Shown here: piece after piece, positions 1 to 8,082 of the stretch
Position numbering within the stretch: the stretch's first letter is position 1
Layout: every line of letters starts with the position of its first letter
NCBI RefSeq assembly: GCF_900142655.1
Contig: NZ_FRBQ01000002.1
Location: 442,918-506,917, forward strand
DNA from: Phytopseudomonas punonensis
GTDB lineage: Bacteria > Pseudomonadota > Gammaproteobacteria > Pseudomonadales > Pseudomonadaceae
Reading direction: 5' to 3'
Length of the DNA stretch: 64,000 bases
Notes under the pieces: generated by a model
Seen by the model: only the letters and a program-made list of their open reading frames with translations
The model's database searches: none
What the model was told of the DNA's origin: nothing
Translations under genes and position numbers: made by a program

Positions 1-338
1 GGCACGTTGACGTCGCGAAACAGCTCGCCGCCGGCATCACGCCAGCCCGCCAGGCCGCCGTCGAGCAGCGCCACCTGGCTGTAACCCAAGGCGACCAGGC
101 GTTTGAGCGCTTCCCGCGCCAGGCCCTCGCCGTCGTCATACAGGGTTACAGCGGTATCGCGCCGCGGGATGCGCGCGTAGACCTCCAGTTCCAGCTTGGA
201 TAACGGAATATTGGCCGCGAACAACGGATGCGCTTCGGCGAACGGCGCCTCTTCGCGGACATCGATCAGCGCCACTTCCTGCTTGTCGAGCAGGGCCTGG
301 CGGATGGCGTGGAAGGAGCGGGTGGCGATCTGGCTCAT
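1..338 (-). CDS. Rhodanese-domain sulfurtransferase, N-terminal part (cut by window edge)
   Basis: The visible 112 residues form a rhodanese-like domain with the typical VALIDVRE strand near residue 25 and a GLAGWRDAGG segment near residue 98. The family moves sulfur atoms between thiols. The usual active-site Cys loop of this first domain is occupied by YDDGEG, so this domain looks non-catalytic. Related Pseudomonas proteins carry several rhodanese domains in about 530 residues, so catalytic domains probably lie beyond the edge. The start ATG overlaps the stop of the dioxygenase gene as ATGA, which implies translational coupling. The pairing suggests handling of the sulfur products of 3-mercaptopropionate breakdown. 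Confidence 0.85.
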   Translation of the reverse strand, partial: MSQIATRSFHAIRQALLDKQEVALIDVREEAPFAEAHPLFAANIPLSKLELEVYARIPRRDTAVTLYDDGEGLAREALKRLVALGYSQVALLDGGLAGWRDAGGELFRDVNV

Positions 339-937
339 GCAGGGTTCTCTTTGGACAGGTCCCAGAGGTTGGGAAGAAGGCTGTTGGAATAGCCGGAAAT
401 GAATGGCTTCTCGCTGCCGTCGTCGAGGTAGACGGCACGCCTTACCGCGCCGATGTTGGCGCCATAGACGTGGATGCTGATCGAGGTGCGATCGTCGAAG
501 GCGTTGCTGACCCGATGGATATCGCCGATGCGTGGCGACACGGCTTCTACCTGGCCAGGTTGCAGGCGCACCGCCGGCCCTTCGGGGCGCAGCCCGGCGG
601 CATCGCGGACAAACCCCTGGGACAGCTCCGCGCCACGCAGCATGCCGATCAGGCCCCAGACGCGGTGATCGTGCACCGGCGTGCTTTGGCCAGGCCCCCA
701 CACGAAGCTGACGATGGAAAAGCGATGGCGCGAATCGGCGTGCAGCAGAAATTGCTGATAGCGCTGCGGGTCGGGCTGGGCGAAGGCGGGCGGTAGCCAG
801 TCGTCGTGGCGAACCAATTGATGCAGCAGCTCGGCGCCGCGCTCAAGCACCAGGCTTTCGTCGGGCGAGCTGTCGAGCAATTGCGCCAGTTCATTGATGA
901 ACTGACGCAGGCGTTGCAGATTGGGTTGGGCGCTCAT
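335..937 (-). CDS. 3-mercaptopropionate dioxygenase (cysteine dioxygenase family)
   Basis: This 200-residue cupin protein resembles the P. aeruginosa 3-mercaptopropionate dioxygenase (PA2602) closely through most of its length as I remember it, including the C-terminal SGYSNSLLPNLWDLSKENPA. The family uses non-haem Fe(II) and O2 to oxidise the thiol of 3-mercaptopropionate (and more weakly cysteine) to a sulfinate in the cytoplasm. The iron ligands are visible as HDH at about residues 89-91 and a His in the GDIHRVSN segment near 141. I chose the ATG giving MSAQPNLQ. An in-frame ATG 13 codons upstream would add an unconserved stretch. The gene is divergent from the sulfonate-type monooxygenase across a 378-bp promoter region. 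Confidence 0.9.
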   Translation of the reverse strand: MSAQPNLQRLRQFINELAQLLDSSPDESLVLERGAELLHQLVRHDDWLPPAFAQPDPQRYQQFLLHADSRHRFSIVSFVWGPGQSTPVHDHRVWGLIGMLRGAELSQGFVRDAAGLRPEGPAVRLQPGQVEAVSPRIGDIHRVSNAFDDRTSISIHVYGANIGAVRRAVYLDDGSEKPFISGYSNSLLPNLWDLSKENPA

Positions 938-999
938 GCAGATATCCGGTGGTTTGCTTAAGGCCCTGCTGGGCATCGAGCGCTCACGGTAGCAAACCG

Positions 1000-1192
1000 T
1001 TTATGCTCATAAAAATTCAATTTATGCATAAGCTAATATGCGAATTAAGAATTTACTGGGCGGGCTCGTAAGGCTTGCTGGCTGCTTCAGCGGCTGGCTA
1101 GCGCTCGCCAGATACTTTCGCTGAGCAAACCTGCAAGCCAGGAGGCGATGAAAAATACCGACTGCTGTTTATGCATATTAGGTTATGCCTAA
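1000..1192. promoter_or_regulatory. Cluster of TTATG palindromes between divergent sulfur genes
   Basis: Four related sites lie in the divergent intergenic region: TTATGCTCATAA at 1001-1012, TTATGCATAA at 1022-1031, TTATGCATATTA at 1169-1180 and TTATGCCTAA at 1183-1192. The first is the core of a perfect 14-bp interrupted palindrome (TTTATG, 2 nt, CATAAA), and the second is a perfect 10-bp palindrome. They form two pairs, about 64 bp from the dioxygenase start and 124 bp from the monooxygenase start. A sulfur-status regulator of the LysR type is a reasonable guess, but the sequence does not name the protein. Confidence 0.45.
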
Positions 1193-1315
1193 AATGAATT
1201 TCCTAACTGAATGCCGCTTGCGTAGCGTTATAAGTATTCGTTAGGCACTGACGCGCTTTTATAAAGAAAATGCTCTGTCGTGCTGGCGCTTGCCCATCTC
1301 AATCAGGAGCGCGAC

Positions 1316-2401
1316 ATGAGCGTGGAAATCATCGGCATGATTACCGCCACTCCCAGTTCGGAAGTGGACCAACCTCTGGGCGACGCGGTGGATGCCGACT
1401 TCGTCCGGCGTTTCGCCCAGGCCCATGAGCGCGCGGGCTTCGACCGCGCCTTGGTCGGCTACTTCTCCAATGGTGCTGAAGGTGCGGTAGTCAGCTCGTT
1501 CATCGCCGCTGCCACCGAGAGACTGGGTATCCTGCTGGCCTACCGGCCTGGGGTGATCGCACCGCCGCTCGCGGCCCGCCAGTTGGCGACTCTGGATCAG
1601 TTCAGCAACGGGCGCCTGGCACTCAACGTGATCAGCGGTGGCAGCGATGCCGATCAGCAGCGCGACGGCGACTGGCTCAACCATGACCAGCGTTATGCCC
1701 GCACCGACGAATACCTCGATGCCCTTAAGGCGATCTGGACTGCTCGGGGGCCGGTTGATCACCACGGGCATTACTACCGCTTCAAGGGGGCGCTGCCCAG
1801 CGTGCGCACACTGCAGAAGCCGCACATCCCCATCTATTTCAGTGGCTCCTCACCTGCCGCCATCCAGGTAGCGGCGCGGCACGCCGACACCTACATGCTG
1901 TGGGGTGAGCCGCTCGCGGATTTCGCCGAGCACGTGCAGCAGGTGCGCGCTGCGGCCCAGCGTCAAGGGCGTAGCCCACGGGTGTCGGTGTCCTTCCGGC
2001 CGATCATCGCCGATACCGAGGAGGCCGCCTGGAAACGCGCTGTCGAACTGCTCGAACGCATTCGCGAGAACCGCACCCGCCTAGGCCTGCCGATCAATGA
2101 CCACGCGCCGGCCAATGCCGGCTCGCAGCGCCTGCTGGCGGCGGCGCAGCGCGGCGAGGTGCTGGATGAGCGACTGTGGACCGGCGTGGCCCGCTTGACT
2201 GGCGCGCAGTGGAATTCCACCGCGCTGGTCGGCACCGCTGAGCAGGTCGCCGAGTCGCTCGGTCGCTACTGGCAGCATGGCGCTTCCACCTTTCTGATTC
2301 GCGGCTTCGATCCCCTGGACGACGCCGAACTCTACGGCCGGGGCCTGATCCCGGCGATTCGTGAACATATCGCCACCCTGCAACAGCGCCGGGCCGGCTG
2401 A
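1316..2401 (+). CDS. LLM-class flavin-dependent monooxygenase (SsuD-like)
   Basis: The 361-residue protein belongs to the bacterial luciferase-like (LLM) family and resembles alkanesulfonate monooxygenases. These use reduced FMN and O2 to release sulfite from organosulfonates. Family marks include the N-terminal MITATPSSE strand, LDQFSNGRLALNVISGGSD near residues 95-115 and YFSGSSPAA near 180. The ATG at 1316 follows an AGGAG site. The two binding-protein genes follow closely (17 bp, then 91 bp), and the unit probably works in sulfur acquisition under sulfate limitation. The true substrate cannot be told from sequence. No NADH:FMN reductase gene lies nearby. Confidence 0.85.
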   Translation: MSVEIIGMITATPSSEVDQPLGDAVDADFVRRFAQAHERAGFDRALVGYFSNGAEGAVVSSFIAAATERLGILLAYRPGVIAPPLAARQLATLDQFSNGRLALNVISGGSDADQQRDGDWLNHDQRYARTDEYLDALKAIWTARGPVDHHGHYYRFKGALPSVRTLQKPHIPIYFSGSSPAAIQVAARHADTYMLWGEPLADFAEHVQQVRAAAQRQGRSPRVSVSFRPIIADTEEAAWKRAVELLERIRENRTRLGLPINDHAPANAGSQRLLAAAQRGEVLDERLWTGVARLTGAQWNSTALVGTAEQVAESLGRYWQHGASTFLIRGFDPLDDAELYGRGLIPAIREHIATLQQRRAG

Positions 2402-2418
2402 CTCTGGAGATTGCCCCA

Positions 2419-3342
2419 ATGAAACTGCTTTTCCTGTTGCGCCGCAGTCTGGCGGCCATCGCCGTGGCTGCGCCCCTGGCACACGCCGCAGAAACTACGG
2501 TGCTGCGCGTTGGCGATCAGAACTACTACAACGTGCGCGCCTCGGTGGAAGCGTCCGGCGTGCTGGAGGGCGCGCCGTACACCGTCGGCTGGAAGCACTT
2601 CCAGTCCGCCGCGCCGGTCGCCGAGGCGCTCGAAGCTGGCGCTGTCGACCTGGGCTTTCTCGGTGATTCGGGCTTCATCTTTCTGGCCGCCAAGGGCGCG
2701 CCGGTCAAGCTCATCGGCGTGTCGCAGCAGAACCCGGAGACCATCGCCTTGCTGGTACCTAAGGACTCCACCGCCAAGACCATCGAAGACCTCAAAGGCA
2801 AGAAGGTCGCCTACTGGCCTGGCGCCTGGAGCCAGCAACTGACCTTGCGTGCGCTGGAAAAGGCTGGCCTGCCCCAGGACTACGTCGAGTTCGTCAAGCT
2901 GATGCCCATCGACGCGGCTGCGGCCTTTCCCCAGGGCAGTATCGATGCGTTTCCAGTCTGGGAGCCCTATATCTCCCAGCAAACCCTGTTCTCTGGTGCC
3001 AGGCCGCTCCTCACCGCCAAGGGCCTGATGCCGGGGCTGTCGAGCATCGCTGCCAATGCCGAAGCCATCGAGCCCAAGCGCACCGCCATCGCCGACTTCC
3101 TCGGCCGCCTGCAGAAAGCCCGTGCCTGGGTCGAAGCCAACAAGGAAGACTACGCCGACCTGTGGGCCAAGAAAGCCAATCTGGATCAGGCCGTGTCACG
3201 CAACTGGATCGGCCACGCCAACATGACCGTCGGCCCGGTCGACGAGCAGGCTGCGCGCGACTATCAGGAAACCGCTGACTTCCTCGTCGAAACCGGTGCG
3301 CTGAAGCAGAAAATCGACACCAGCAGTATCATCGACACCTAG
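2419..3342 (+). CDS. ABC transporter periplasmic binding protein, sulfonate/nitrate/taurine type (copy 1)
   Basis: The 307-residue product starts with a Sec signal peptide (MKLLFLLRRSLAAIAVAAPL, cleavage after AHA). A SsuA/TauA-like binding fold follows, with the sequences LGFLGDSGFIF, AYWPGAWSQQ and FPVWEPY. Such proteins bind an alkanesulfonate or similar anion in the periplasm and deliver it to an ABC permease. The gene starts 17 bp after the monooxygenase and is followed by a paralogue. No permease or ATPase gene lies within this window, so the transporter partner must be elsewhere or missing. Confidence 0.85.
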   Translation: MKLLFLLRRSLAAIAVAAPLAHAAETTVLRVGDQNYYNVRASVEASGVLEGAPYTVGWKHFQSAAPVAEALEAGAVDLGFLGDSGFIFLAAKGAPVKLIGVSQQNPETIALLVPKDSTAKTIEDLKGKKVAYWPGAWSQQLTLRALEKAGLPQDYVEFVKLMPIDAAAAFPQGSIDAFPVWEPYISQQTLFSGARPLLTAKGLMPGLSSIAANAEAIEPKRTAIADFLGRLQKARAWVEANKEDYADLWAKKANLDQAVSRNWIGHANMTVGPVDEQAARDYQETADFLVETGALKQKIDTSSIIDT

Positions 3343-3433
3343 TTCAACAAGGCCTTTGAATAACTCACCCCAACCGGCCATTTCACGAGACCGCGCGCGC
3401 GGATCGGTAGCCCACACCACAGGACGCCCCCGC

Positions 3434-4387
3434 ATGCGCATCTTTCGCTCTCTGGCGCTGGCCACGGCCACCGCGCTGTTTTCGCTCTCCGCACTGGCCG
3501 AGACGCTGGTCATCGGTGATCAGAGTTACAACACCCGCACCGTCATGGAGGCCGCCGGCGTGCTCGATGACGTGTCCTATGAGGTGGACTGGAAACAGTT
3601 CACCGCCGGCTCGCCGGTCGCCGAGGCACTGAATGTCGGCAGCCTCGACCTCGGCTTTCTCGGCGATGCACCGCCGTTGTTCCTCGGCGCCCTGGGCGCG
3701 CCCATCAAGGTAGTCGCGGTAACCAAGCAGAATCTGCAAGGCGTGGCCATTCTGGTGCGCAAGGACTCGTCGATTCGCAGCCTGGCGGATTTGCGCGGCA
3801 AGCGTGCTGCCGTGTGGAAGGGTTCCTGGAGTCAGCAACTATTGTTCATCGCGCTGGACCGTGAAGGCATCGCCCGCGACGATCTGCAACTGAGCTACCT
3901 GAGCGCGCTTGACGCCTCCCATGCGCTGGAGGGCGGCTCAGTGGACGTGATCGCCACCTGGGAGCCTTACGTCACCCAGGCCGAGCGTCATGGCGCGCGC
4001 GTACTAACCACCGCCGAAGGGCTGATTCCCGCGCAGAGCTTTGCCGTGGCCAGCGACAAGGCATTGGCCGGCAAGCGCGAGATCATCGCCGACTTTCTGC
4101 AGCGCCTGAAACGCGCCCGTGAATGGGCGCTGGCCAATCCGGCCCACACCGACGCCTATGCCAGCGCCTGGGCCAAGCACACCCGCGCCGACGAGTCCGT
4201 CGCCCGAGCCTGGTTCGCCCGGGCGCGTACCGACATCGGCCCGGTAACGCCGGCAGCCATCGAGCAGGCGCAACAGACCGTCGACTTTTTCGCTGGCCTG
4301 GGGCTGGTGAAGGGTTACCCAGCCGAGCGGCTGTTCGACAGCTCCTTCACCTCGACGTTGCAGCCGGCCTCTGCCAAGGCGCATTGA
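3434..4387 (+). CDS. ABC transporter periplasmic binding protein, sulfonate type (copy 2)
   Basis: The 317-residue protein has a signal peptide (MRIFRSLALATATALFSLSALA) and the same fold as the upstream copy. The two share blocks such as GDQ-Y-N, SPVAEAL, DLGFLGD, GSWSQQL and WEPYV. I chose the ATG at 3434, 7 bases after AGGACG, because the longer frame from 3356 would put 26 unlikely residues before the signal peptide. The pair looks like an ancient tandem duplication. It may supply one transporter with two substrate ranges. A 177-bp gap without recognisable signals separates it from the convergent apt gene. Confidence 0.85.
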   Translation: MRIFRSLALATATALFSLSALAETLVIGDQSYNTRTVMEAAGVLDDVSYEVDWKQFTAGSPVAEALNVGSLDLGFLGDAPPLFLGALGAPIKVVAVTKQNLQGVAILVRKDSSIRSLADLRGKRAAVWKGSWSQQLLFIALDREGIARDDLQLSYLSALDASHALEGGSVDVIATWEPYVTQAERHGARVLTTAEGLIPAQSFAVASDKALAGKREIIADFLQRLKRAREWALANPAHTDAYASAWAKHTRADESVARAWFARARTDIGPVTPAAIEQAQQTVDFFAGLGLVKGYPAERLFDSSFTSTLQPASAKAH

Positions 4388-4564
4388 GTAAAGGCCCTGG
4401 CGTTTGATGGGGGCGGATCGTCGCTGGTCTACAGACTGAAGTGGGCTACCAGAAGAAACTGGTGGCTGATGGCGCAGAAAAGGACATCGGAGGGCAGGAG
4501 TGGCAAGCGCCAATCAACAAAGCGAGCGTTTTGCTTGTCGATAGGCGCATGCCGGGAAGCGGTC

Positions 4565-5113
4565 TCAGCGCTCGTCGAGGGCGAAGGCCGTCAGGCTGTA
4601 GGTGGGGATACCCATGTCCTGCAGTTTGCGCGAGCCGCCAAGCTCCGGCAGGTCGATGATCGCCGCCGCCTCGTGAATGCTGGCGCCCATGCGCTTGATC
4701 AGCTGTACGGCTGCCAGCAGGGTGCCGCCGGTGGCGATCAGGTCATCGACGATCAGCACCTTGTCGCCTTCGCACAGGCTGTCGGCGTGGGCTTCCAGAA
4801 AGGCTTCGCCATATTCGGTCTGATAACCCTGGCTGAGCACGTCGGCGGGTAGCTTGCCTTGCTTGCGAAACAGCACCAGTGGCTTGTTCAGTTCGTAGGC
4901 GAGAATCGAGCCGATCAGAAACCCTCGTGCGTCCATCGCGCCGACATGGCTGAAGTCGGCCTCGACGTAACGCTGGATCAGGCTGTCGATGACCATGCGC
5001 AGTGCGCGGGGCGATTGGAATAGCGGTGTGATGTCGCGAAACACCACGCCCGGTTTCGGAAAATCGTTGACCGGGCGAATAAGGGTCTTGATGGTGAATT
5101 CATCAAAGATCAT
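4565..5113 (-). CDS. apt: Adenine phosphoribosyltransferase
   Basis: The 182-residue protein matches the usual Apt length and carries the PRPP-binding loop [13 protein letters not shown] near residues 123-135. The enzyme salvages adenine to AMP using PRPP in the cytosol. It lies 26 bp downstream of anr on the same strand, as in P. aeruginosa. No good ribosome-binding site sits just before the ATG. The nearest AAGGA is about 11 bases upstream, inside the 3' arm of a hairpin (5126-5152), so translation may depend on opening that structure or on coupling with anr. Confidence 0.97.
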   Translation of the reverse strand: MIFDEFTIKTLIRPVNDFPKPGVVFRDITPLFQSPRALRMVIDSLIQRYVEADFSHVGAMDARGFLIGSILAYELNKPLVLFRKQGKLPADVLSQGYQTEYGEAFLEAHADSLCEGDKVLIVDDLIATGGTLLAAVQLIKRMGASIHEAAAIIDLPELGGSRKLQDMGIPTYSLTAFALDER

Positions 5114-5125
5114 GGAGGCGTGAAT

Positions 5126-5152
5126 CCTTAACGGGAGTATCAGCCGTTAAGG
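5126..5152 (-). promoter_or_regulatory. Hairpin between anr and apt covering the apt ribosome site
   Basis: A perfect 9-bp inverted repeat (CCTTAACGG / CCGTTAAGG) with a 9-base loop overlaps the anr stop codon and ends 12 bases before the apt ATG. On the transcribed strand no run of T follows, so it is not a classical terminator. The 3' arm contains the AAGG of the likely apt ribosome site. It could lower apt translation or stabilise the anr transcript end. Confidence 0.5.
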
Positions 5153-5874
5153 TTACCACCGGCCAGCGCGCAGAGCTCGATCGGGTCGAGAATATGCACT
5201 TCCTTGCCTTCCGCCTCGAGCAGCTTGCTCTGCTGAAAACGAGTGAAGACCCGCGACACGGTTTCCACGGCCAGGCCCAGGTGGTTGCCGATCTCATTAC
5301 GCGACATGGACAGGCGGAACTGGTTGGCCGAGAAGCCGCGGGCGCTGAAACGCGCGGACAGGTTGACCAGGAAGGTGGCGATTCGCTCGTCGGCGGTTTT
5401 CTTGGAAAGCAGCAGCATCATTTGCTGGTCGTCGCGAATCTCGCGGCTCATCACGCGCATCAGCTGGCGGCGCAGTTGCGGCAGACTGACCGACAGCTCG
5501 TCGAGGCGCTCGAAAGGGATTTCGCAGACCGAGGTGGTTTCCAGGGCCTGGGCCGATACCGGGTACAGCTCGGTGTCCATGCCGGACAGACCGACCAGTT
5601 CGCTGGGCAGGTGGAAACCGGTGATCTGCTCTTCGCCGGCATCGCTCAGGCTGAAGGTCTTCAGGGCGCCGGAGCGCACCGCGAACACCGAGTTGAAGGT
5701 GTCGCCCTGGCGGAACAGGAACTCGCCTTTTTTCAGGGGGCGGCCGCGTTTGACGATATCGTCGAGCGCGTCCATGTCCTCAAGATCCAGAGACAGGGGC
5801 AGGCAGAGGCTGGCGAGGCTGCAATCCTTGCAGTGTGCCTGATGAGTTGTGCGCAGCTTGATGCTTTCGGACAT
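5140..5874 (-). CDS. anr: Anr, oxygen-responsive FNR-type transcription regulator
   Basis: The 244-residue product is the Pseudomonas FNR orthologue. The [4Fe-4S] ligands appear as Cys15, Cys18 and Cys24 near the N-terminus and Cys117 in TSVCEIP. A cyclic-nucleotide-type sensor domain and dimer helix follow, and the helix-turn-helix (about residues 195-220, [11 protein letters not shown]) has the FNR-type E--SR recognition residues. When oxygen is low the cluster-bearing dimer binds TTGAT-N4-ATCAA sites and switches on hemN, cbb3 oxidase and other genes. Its targets lie directly beside it here. The start is at the ATG giving [10 protein letters not shown]. Confidence 0.97.
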   Translation of the reverse strand: MSESIKLRTTHQAHCKDCSLASLCLPLSLDLEDMDALDDIVKRGRPLKKGEFLFRQGDTFNSVFAVRSGALKTFSLSDAGEEQITGFHLPSELVGLSGMDTELYPVSAQALETTSVCEIPFERLDELSVSLPQLRRQLMRVMSREIRDDQQMMLLLSKKTADERIATFLVNLSARFSARGFSANQFRLSMSRNEIGNHLGLAVETVSRVFTRFQQSKLLEAEGKEVHILDPIELCALAGGNLNG

Positions 5875-6016
5875 GCCCTTATCCCTAGGTAATCACTCAG
5901 AAGTTGTAAGGGTAACGCACCAGAGGGGTGCGCGGCCACCTGCCGCAGGGTGCTCAAGTGTCGCATGCGCCTGCCGATAAACTTGTATCGATGAATTGAA
6001 GGCAGGGAGCGGTGTG

Positions 6017-6499
6017 ATGCAAGTGGCCACCAGCGGTGCGATTGAGCGCGGTTACGTTGCGCCAGGTATGGCGCAGGTAGCTGCAGCGCCTGTCGAGACG
6101 GCAGAGCCAAGCGCTACCGCGCCTGCCGAGGAAAAGAGCACCGAGCCGGGCGTGAAGGTGAGCCTGTCTGCTGTTGGCCTGGCGCGCTCGAAGGAGGCCG
6201 AAAACAAGAACGCCGATATCGACGAGAGTAGTCTGTCTGACGAGATCAAGCAGTTGCTCAAGATGATCCGCGAACTCAAGGCGCAGCTCGCCGAGAAGAT
6301 GGCCGAGCTGCAGGCGTTGATGGCCCAGGGAGATATGGAGGATGACGCGCAGCAGGCCAAGGTGCGCGCCTTGCAGACCGAAGTCGGCTCGATCGGCAGT
6401 GCCCTGAGTAGTGCCAACGCCCAGTTGGTGAAGGTGATGCGTGATCAGAAACTCACCAGTGAAGAGAGCGCGACCGTCGCCGCGTTGATGGCCAAGTGA
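6017..6499 (+). CDS. Small coiled-coil protein of unknown function between anr and hemN
   Basis: The 160-residue product has an Ala/Pro/Glu-rich N-terminal half and a long predicted coiled coil (about residues 75-125, rich in KQLLKMIRELKAQLAEKMAEL heptads). There is no signal peptide or membrane segment. I chose the ATG at 6017 because AGGGAG lies 7 bases upstream. A TTG at 5996 in the same frame is less likely. It sits between anr and hemN on the opposite strand, where P. aeruginosa also has a small hypothetical gene. Function unknown. Confidence 0.7.
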   Translation: MQVATSGAIERGYVAPGMAQVAAAPVETAEPSATAPAEEKSTEPGVKVSLSAVGLARSKEAENKNADIDESSLSDEIKQLLKMIRELKAQLAEKMAELQALMAQGDMEDDAQQAKVRALQTEVGSIGSALSSANAQLVKVMRDQKLTSEESATVAALMAK

Positions 6500-6539
6500 T
6501 GCAGCCAGGGCTGCATCGCAGCCCTGCCGGGCGCGGTGC

Positions 6540-7922
6540 TTAGATCACCCGCGAAAAGCGCTGCTGGCTGGTTTCACCCAGGTAGCGGTCGAACAGCATG
6601 CACAGCGAGCGCACCAGCAGTCTTCCCGCCGGCAACACCTCGATGCCGCGCTCTGCCAATTCGATCAGCCCGTCACGGTGCATCTGCTGCAGCGCTGGCC
6701 AGGTATCGGCAAAGTAGCTGCGAAAGCTTATGGCGAAGCGCTGCTCGATATCGGCGAACTCCAACTGGAAGTGACAGATCAGCTGCTGGATCACTGCGCG
6801 GCGGATGCGGTCGTCGTCGTTGCAGCCCAGGCCGCGCGCGGTGGCCAGCTGTCCGTTGTTCAGGCTGGCCTGGTAGGCGGCCAGGTCCGAGCTGTTCTGG
6901 CAATACAGGTCACCGACCTGGCTGATCGACGACACGCCAAGGCCGATCAGGTCGCAGTGGCCGTGGGTGGTATAGCCCTGGAAGTTGCGCTGCAGGCTGC
7001 CGTCTTCCTGGGCGCTGGCCAGCTCGTCGTCGGGCAGGGCGAAGTGGTCCATGCCGATATAGCGATAACCGGCACTGGCCAGTTGCTCGATGCTGCCCTG
7101 CAGCATGGCCAGTTTGGTTGCCGCGCTGGGCAGCTGCCCGCTGTCGATCCGCCGCTGTGGCATGAAGCGCTCCGGCAGGTGGGCGTAGTTGAACAGCGAC
7201 AGGCGATCGGGCTGCAGGGCGATGACCTGCTGCACGGTATGGGCGAAGTTCTCCGCTGTTTGCTGCGGCAGACCGTAGATCAGGTCGATGTTCACCGAGC
7301 GAAATTGCAGGGTGCGCGCGGCCTCGACGATGGCGCGGGTTTCTTCCAGGCTCTGCAGGCGGTTGATGGCGCGCTGCACCCTGGGATCGAGATCCTGCAC
7401 GCCGAGGCTGACGCGATTGAAACCCAGCTCACGCAGCAGGCCCATGGTCGACCAGTCCGCCTCACGGGGATCGATCTCGATGCTGTAGTCGCCGCTGTCG
7501 TCATCGAGCAGGCTGAAATGCTCGCGCAGCTTGCTCATCAGCTGACGCAGTTCGTCATGGCTAAGAAAAGTCGGTGTACCGCCGCCCAGGTGCAGCTGCT
7601 CGATGCGTTGACGTTTGTCGACATGGTGGCCGATCAGCGCCATTTCCCGCTCGAGCGCCTGCAGGTAGGGCTGAGTGCGGCCGCGATCCTTGGTGATGAC
7701 CTTGTTGCAGGCGCAGTAGTAGCAGATGTTGGCGCAGAACGGCAGGTGCAGGTACAGCGACAGCGGGCGCAGTGCACGACGGCTGTCACGCAGAGCGTGG
7801 AGCAGGTCGAAGGAGCCGACGCCGTCATGAAATTGCACGGCGGTGGGATAGGAGGTGTAGCGCGGGCCGGCTTGATCGTAGCGGCGGATCAGGTCGGAAT
7901 CCCACTGGATGGCGTCGAGCAT
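6540..7922 (-). CDS. hemN: Oxygen-independent coproporphyrinogen III oxidase
   Basis: The 460-residue radical-SAM enzyme converts coproporphyrinogen III to protoporphyrinogen IX without oxygen. It therefore supplies haem for the cytochromes encoded next door when O2 is scarce. The cluster-binding CANICYYCAC is at residues 63-72, the GGGTPT motif at about residue 113, and the HemN C-terminal domain is complete. Length fits the family. A candidate Anr site lies about 60 bp upstream. The gene ends 41 bp from the convergent coiled-coil gene. Confidence 0.97.
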   Translation of the reverse strand: MLDAIQWDSDLIRRYDQAGPRYTSYPTAVQFHDGVGSFDLLHALRDSRRALRPLSLYLHLPFCANICYYCACNKVITKDRGRTQPYLQALEREMALIGHHVDKRQRIEQLHLGGGTPTFLSHDELRQLMSKLREHFSLLDDDSGDYSIEIDPREADWSTMGLLRELGFNRVSLGVQDLDPRVQRAINRLQSLEETRAIVEAARTLQFRSVNIDLIYGLPQQTAENFAHTVQQVIALQPDRLSLFNYAHLPERFMPQRRIDSGQLPSAATKLAMLQGSIEQLASAGYRYIGMDHFALPDDELASAQEDGSLQRNFQGYTTHGHCDLIGLGVSSISQVGDLYCQNSSDLAAYQASLNNGQLATARGLGCNDDDRIRRAVIQQLICHFQLEFADIEQRFAISFRSYFADTWPALQQMHRDGLIELAERGIEVLPAGRLLVRSLCMLFDRYLGETSQQRFSRVI

Positions 7923-7982
7923 GGCGAGTTCCGCTTCAGCATTGAGTGCTCAGCAGTCTAGGCAACGAGGTGGCGGGGCTTT

Positions 7983-7996
7983 TTGATCTGAGTCAT
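7983..7996 (-). promoter_or_regulatory. Candidate Anr box upstream of hemN
   Basis: Read on the minus strand the site is ATGAC-TCAG-ATCAA, against the FNR/Anr consensus TTGAT-N4-ATCAA. One half-site is perfect and the other has two mismatches. It lies about 60 bp upstream of the hemN ATG, a sensible activator position. hemN is a known Anr target in P. aeruginosa. Confidence 0.45.
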
Positions 7997-8082
7997 GGGG
8001 TCGCAGCGGTGGCGTAACCGTTGGCGCTATTAGCGCCGTAGCCTGGGTGAGCGAAGCGCAACCCTGGAAAGGGCGCCTGGCT

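Noticed and set aside
4388..4564. Small gene between the second binding protein and apt
   Set aside because: Short frames exist but lack a ribosome site and overlap apt antisense.
6678..7961. 427-codon open frame antisense to hemN
   Set aside because: It is a shadow of hemN. The product is Val/Gln/Ala-rich without motifs.
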